9,952 nucleotides of DNA from JABMPR01 sp964508765 (GTDB taxonomy: Bacteria; Fidelibacterota; UBA8477; JABMPR01): contig CAZDVD010000065.1 in the NCBI GenBank assembly GCA_964508765.1, positions 1 to 9,952 on the forward strand, written 5' to 3'. A program made the translations under genes and the position numbers. The notes under the pieces are model-generated. The model saw nothing but the letters and a program-made list of their open reading frames with translations. It was not told the DNA's origin and searched no databases. This document shows, piece after piece, positions 8,365 through 9,952 of this stretch (its first letter is position 1; the number at the start of each line of letters is the position of its first letter).

Positions 8365-8378
8365 TTCGCTTAAGCGAA
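8365..8378. repeat. 14-bp perfect palindrome, possible operator
   Basis: TTCGCTTAAGCGAA is its own reverse complement. It lies about 180 nt upstream of the GTG start of the large gene and about 350 nt upstream of the small membrane-protein gene. Such a site could bind a dimeric regulator, but its distance from both starts and the absence of a regulator gene nearby leave the role open. Confidence 0.4.
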
Positions 8379-8667
8379 GAAAGATATATGCCTGTTATCT
8401 ATAACCCCGTTTTCCATGCACAACCAGTCTAATCCTTGCCACTGGAAACTGCCCAGGAATCAAAGTAGAGGCGAGCAAAATTATTGGGTGCTTTTTCAAG
8501 AGGGTAGTCCAGGGTTTCAACTACATCCAGAGCCCATGGTAGGAATTGCTGGGGCGATAGCAGCCGTTGTCGGAACTGTGACTGTCACCACTATCGAAGT
8601 AATCTGTGTGAAATGGATGGGTGTTATATAGTCAACTTTGAGTGTGAGATTCACAATGCTGTAGGTA

Positions 8668-8717
8668 TTTACAAAGTCTCTGATACATTTGCAATAATGC
8701 TTTAATCTGCGAAGGGA
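8668..8717 (+). promoter_or_regulatory. Candidate promoter and ribosome-binding site of the small membrane protein
   Basis: A -35-like TTTACA (8668-8673) and an extended -10-like TGC-AATAAT (8690-8698) are separated by a 19-nt spacer. A Shine-Dalgarno AAGGGA (8712-8717) lies 7 nt before ATG 8725. An overlapping TACATTTG (8684-8691) also fits the Bacteroidota -7 pattern TAnnTTTG, but it has no matching upstream TTTG at the expected distance. The ribosome-binding site is firmer than the promoter. Confidence 0.4.
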
Positions 8718-8724
8718 ACTGTGT

Positions 8725-8970
8725 ATGGATTTGTTTGATCTTTTAGGATTTTTTGGAATGGCTTTGTTGTTGTCAGCTTTTTTATTTAACCAGCTCAAAA
8801 TATTTTCAAATGACTCGCTGGCATATCATGTGTTTAATTTTGCCGGTGCTTACATCTTAAGCTATTATGCCTTTGTCCTGGAGAATACACCTTTTCTTAT
8901 TCTTGAGTTTGTATGGGGTTCTTTTGCCCTCTATCAATTGATTGTCAAGCTCACCCGAACCAAAAAATAA
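8725..8970 (+). CDS. Small integral membrane protein, CBU_0592-like
   Basis: An 81-residue protein that is almost entirely hydrophobic, with three predicted helices at about residues 4-22 (LLGFFGMALLLSAFLF), 33-51 (AYHVFNFAGAYILSYYAFV) and 54-75 (FLILEFVWGSFALYQLIV), and a short basic tail (KLTRTKK). The arrangement, with a Gly-rich first helix, a DSLAYHVFNFAGA segment entering the second helix and an FxWGSFALYQL third helix, resembles the CBU_0592-like family of small bacterial membrane proteins, whose function is unknown to me. It would sit in the inner membrane. ATG 8725 is well supported by AAGGGA 7 nt upstream. It appears monocistronic: its stop lies within a terminator hairpin, and the next gene converges on it. 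Confidence 0.85.
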   Translation: MDLFDLLGFFGMALLLSAFLFNQLKIFSNDSLAYHVFNFAGAYILSYYAFVLENTPFLILEFVWGSFALYQLIVKLTRTKK

Positions 8971-8991
8971 AGCCCCCAATCGAGGGCTTTA
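8968..8991. terminator. Bidirectional rho-independent terminator
   Basis: An 8-bp perfect stem, TAAAGCCC (8968-8975) with GGGCTTTA (8984-8991), and an 8-nt loop. The stop codon of the small membrane-protein gene (8968-8970) is part of the left arm. Read on the minus strand, the hairpin is followed by TTTATTTTTTGG, a good U tract, so it is strongest for the convergent kinase transcript arriving from the right. In the plus direction the trailing sequence has only a short T run. Confidence 0.8.
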
Positions 8992-9073
8992 CTCTCACAT
9001 ATAGCTAGCAAAATAAATTAGGCTGCAAATTGTTGCATGGCTATGTATGCGTTCTCTGGGTATGATTCATTGA

Positions 9074-9952
9074 TCAAATATTTAGTGAGAAGGTAAAGGT
9101 TGTCCCCTCTTTTTCAACACTATCAACTATAATGTTACCACCCATTTCCTCAACAAATTCTCTCACCAGGATGAGGCCAAGACCACTACTCTCTTCTCCC
9201 TCGGTCCCTTTACGATTAAATTGGTTTTCCAAAAGGAAAATGCTTCTCTGCTCAGATAGGGGAATACCAATTCCGGTGTCTTCCACACTCACTTGTACTT
9301 TTGAATCCAGATGAGAAGCGTGGAGCTTAACCTCCCCTCCAGTCGGTGTAAACTTTATCGCATTGGATATCAAATTTCTCACGACAATACCCAACATATC
9401 CTGATCAGCTTGAACTACCAGTCCATGTTGAATTAAATTTTTTATTGATATACCCTTTTCTTTAGCCTTTTGTTCATGAATAGAAAGTTCGTCATCTACG
9501 TGCCTGGCCAGGTTCACCTCCACTAAATTCATCTTCATCATCCCTGTCTGAAAACGGGACCAGATCAGTAAATTTTCCAGGAGTGTAAACGTTTTCCTAC
9601 TCGTGTCATTCATCGATTTTAGAAGCTCTAATACTTTGTTCCTGGAAAGCTTTGGGAAAAGGTCTATGGCAGTTGCCATTAACTGCATAGTGCCTCCCAA
9701 TGGACCTCGGAGATCATGTGAAATGATGGAGAAAAACTTATTTTTGGTTGCGACCAGACGCTCCAGTTCCTTCCGCTGCTCGTCCACCAGCAACAAAGCA
9801 TTCCTCTTTGAGAGAAACATAAAAACGAGAATAATTGAGAAAACAATGACGGATAACATGGCTGCAGCTAGCAGTAGTTGAATGGCCTTTTGTTTTTCCA
9901 ACTTCATTTTTATAAGCTGATTTTCAAAGTGAAGTGTATTTATCTGGCGGCG
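9074..9952 (-). CDS. Membrane-anchored sensor histidine kinase, C-terminal part
   Basis: The frame is open from the right edge to TGA 9076-9074. An ATG at 9907-9905 exists, but the frame stays open through the 15 codons upstream of it with no good ribosome-binding site, so it is probably an internal Met and the gene starts outside the window. The visible part begins with a polar, helical segment, then one transmembrane helix (about residues 10-33 counted from that Met, AIQLLLAAAMLSVIVFSIIL), a linker coiled coil (EQRKELERL) and HisKA with the phosphoacceptor His in SIISHDLRGP (codon 9716-9718). The HATPase domain follows, with N box NLISNAIKFTP, G1 box DTGIGIP and G2 box GLGLILVREF. The core looks intact. 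A helical segment rich in E, K, L and Q just before a single membrane helix is typical of kinases with N-terminal TPR repeats, so I infer such a sensor domain outside the window. No receiver gene adjoins it here. Confidence 0.93.
   Translation of the reverse strand, partial: RRQINTLHFENQLIKMKLEKQKAIQLLLAAAMLSVIVFSIILVFMFLSKRNALLLVDEQRKELERLVATKNKFFSIISHDLRGPLGGTMQLMATAIDLFPKLSRNKVLELLKSMNDTSRKTFTLLENLLIWSRFQTGMMKMNLVEVNLARHVDDELSIHEQKAKEKGISIKNLIQHGLVVQADQDMLGIVVRNLISNAIKFTPTGGEVKLHASHLDSKVQVSVEDTGIGIPLSEQRSIFLLENQFNRKGTEGEESSGLGLILVREFVEEMGGNIIVDSVEKEGTTFTFSLNI

Larger units (their letters stand above)
8189..8724. other. Divergent intergenic region without a convincing gene
   Basis: A 536-nt region between two genes transcribed away from each other. 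It should hold the promoters of both, but only the plus-strand one has recognisable elements. It contains a 14-bp perfect palindrome (8365-8378) and a small GTGAC-T-GTCAC palindrome (8578-8588). A plus-strand frame of 71 codons (8416-8631) ends in a hydrophobic stretch (GAIAAVVGTVTVTTIEVICV), but it has no ribosome-binding site and no family I recognise. A 22-codon frame starting near 8337 is too short to judge. The region is unusually long for this otherwise compact window and could hold a small RNA or a degraded gene. Confidence 0.6.

Noticed and set aside
8578..8588. GTGAC-T-GTCAC palindrome
   Set aside because: Five-base arms are expected by chance at this scale; I give it no regulatory meaning.
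8416..8631. A 71-codon plus-strand frame as a real gene
   Set aside because: It has no ribosome-binding site and no recognised family. I kept it only as a note in the intergenic entry.
8517..8798. A 93-codon minus-strand frame
   Set aside because: It overlaps the well-supported small membrane-protein gene on the opposite strand and looks like a shadow frame.
1..9952. CRISPR arrays, transposons, tRNA genes, toxin-antitoxin or defence genes
   Set aside because: No spaced direct repeats, transposase or integrase motifs, tRNA cloverleaf or defence-protein domains were seen on either strand.

Overview
The window is a stretch of mid-GC bacterial DNA, roughly mid-40s percent GC by eye. It most likely comes from an assembled environmental genome, because it contains two runs of exactly 100 N that look like scaffold-gap placeholders (1435-1534 and 4272-4371). 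No rRNA, tRNA or other phylogenetic marker is present, so the organism is only a guess. Multi-PAS soluble-looking kinases, a short CBU_0592-like membrane protein and a kinase of the TPR-sensor style suggest the FCB group (Bacteroidota, Ignavibacteria, Neomarinimicrobiota or Calditrichota relatives). Several starts have clear Shine-Dalgarno sequences, which argues mildly against classical Bacteroidota.

Layout, left to right. Positions 1-4412 hold a minus-strand signalling cluster read from right to left. It consists of a four-PAS sensor histidine kinase (4412-2001), a single-domain response regulator whose start overlaps the kinase stop by 11 nt (2011-1616), and a second PAS histidine kinase that enters from the first gap and leaves the window at the left edge. 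Positions 4413-4738 are intergenic and carry a candidate promoter for the kinase, a rho-independent terminator facing the minus strand and an 11-bp inverted repeat. Positions 8188-4739 (minus) encode one large 1149-residue protein, which I interpret as a pyrophosphate-dependent phosphoenolpyruvate carboxykinase (PPi-PEPCK). Positions 8189-8724 form a 536-nt divergent intergenic region with a 14-bp perfect palindrome and no convincing gene. Positions 8725-8970 (plus) encode a small three-helix membrane protein of CBU_0592-like type. A bidirectional terminator at 8968-8991 separates it from the convergent C-terminal part of a membrane-anchored histidine kinase (9952-9074, minus), which continues past the right edge.

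How the genes work together. The kinase, lone receiver and kinase arrangement looks like one phosphorelay or cross-talk module: many PAS sensory inputs converge on a receiver with no output domain. The PPi-PEPCK would interconvert oxaloacetate and PEP using pyrophosphate or phosphate instead of a nucleotide, and has its own terminator. Nothing in the sequence ties the signalling genes to the metabolic gene beyond adjacency. I see no CRISPR array, transposase, integrase, toxin-antitoxin pair, defence system or RNA gene. The most notable item is the probable PPi-PEPCK with a recognisable, though rearranged, PEPCK active-site layout.
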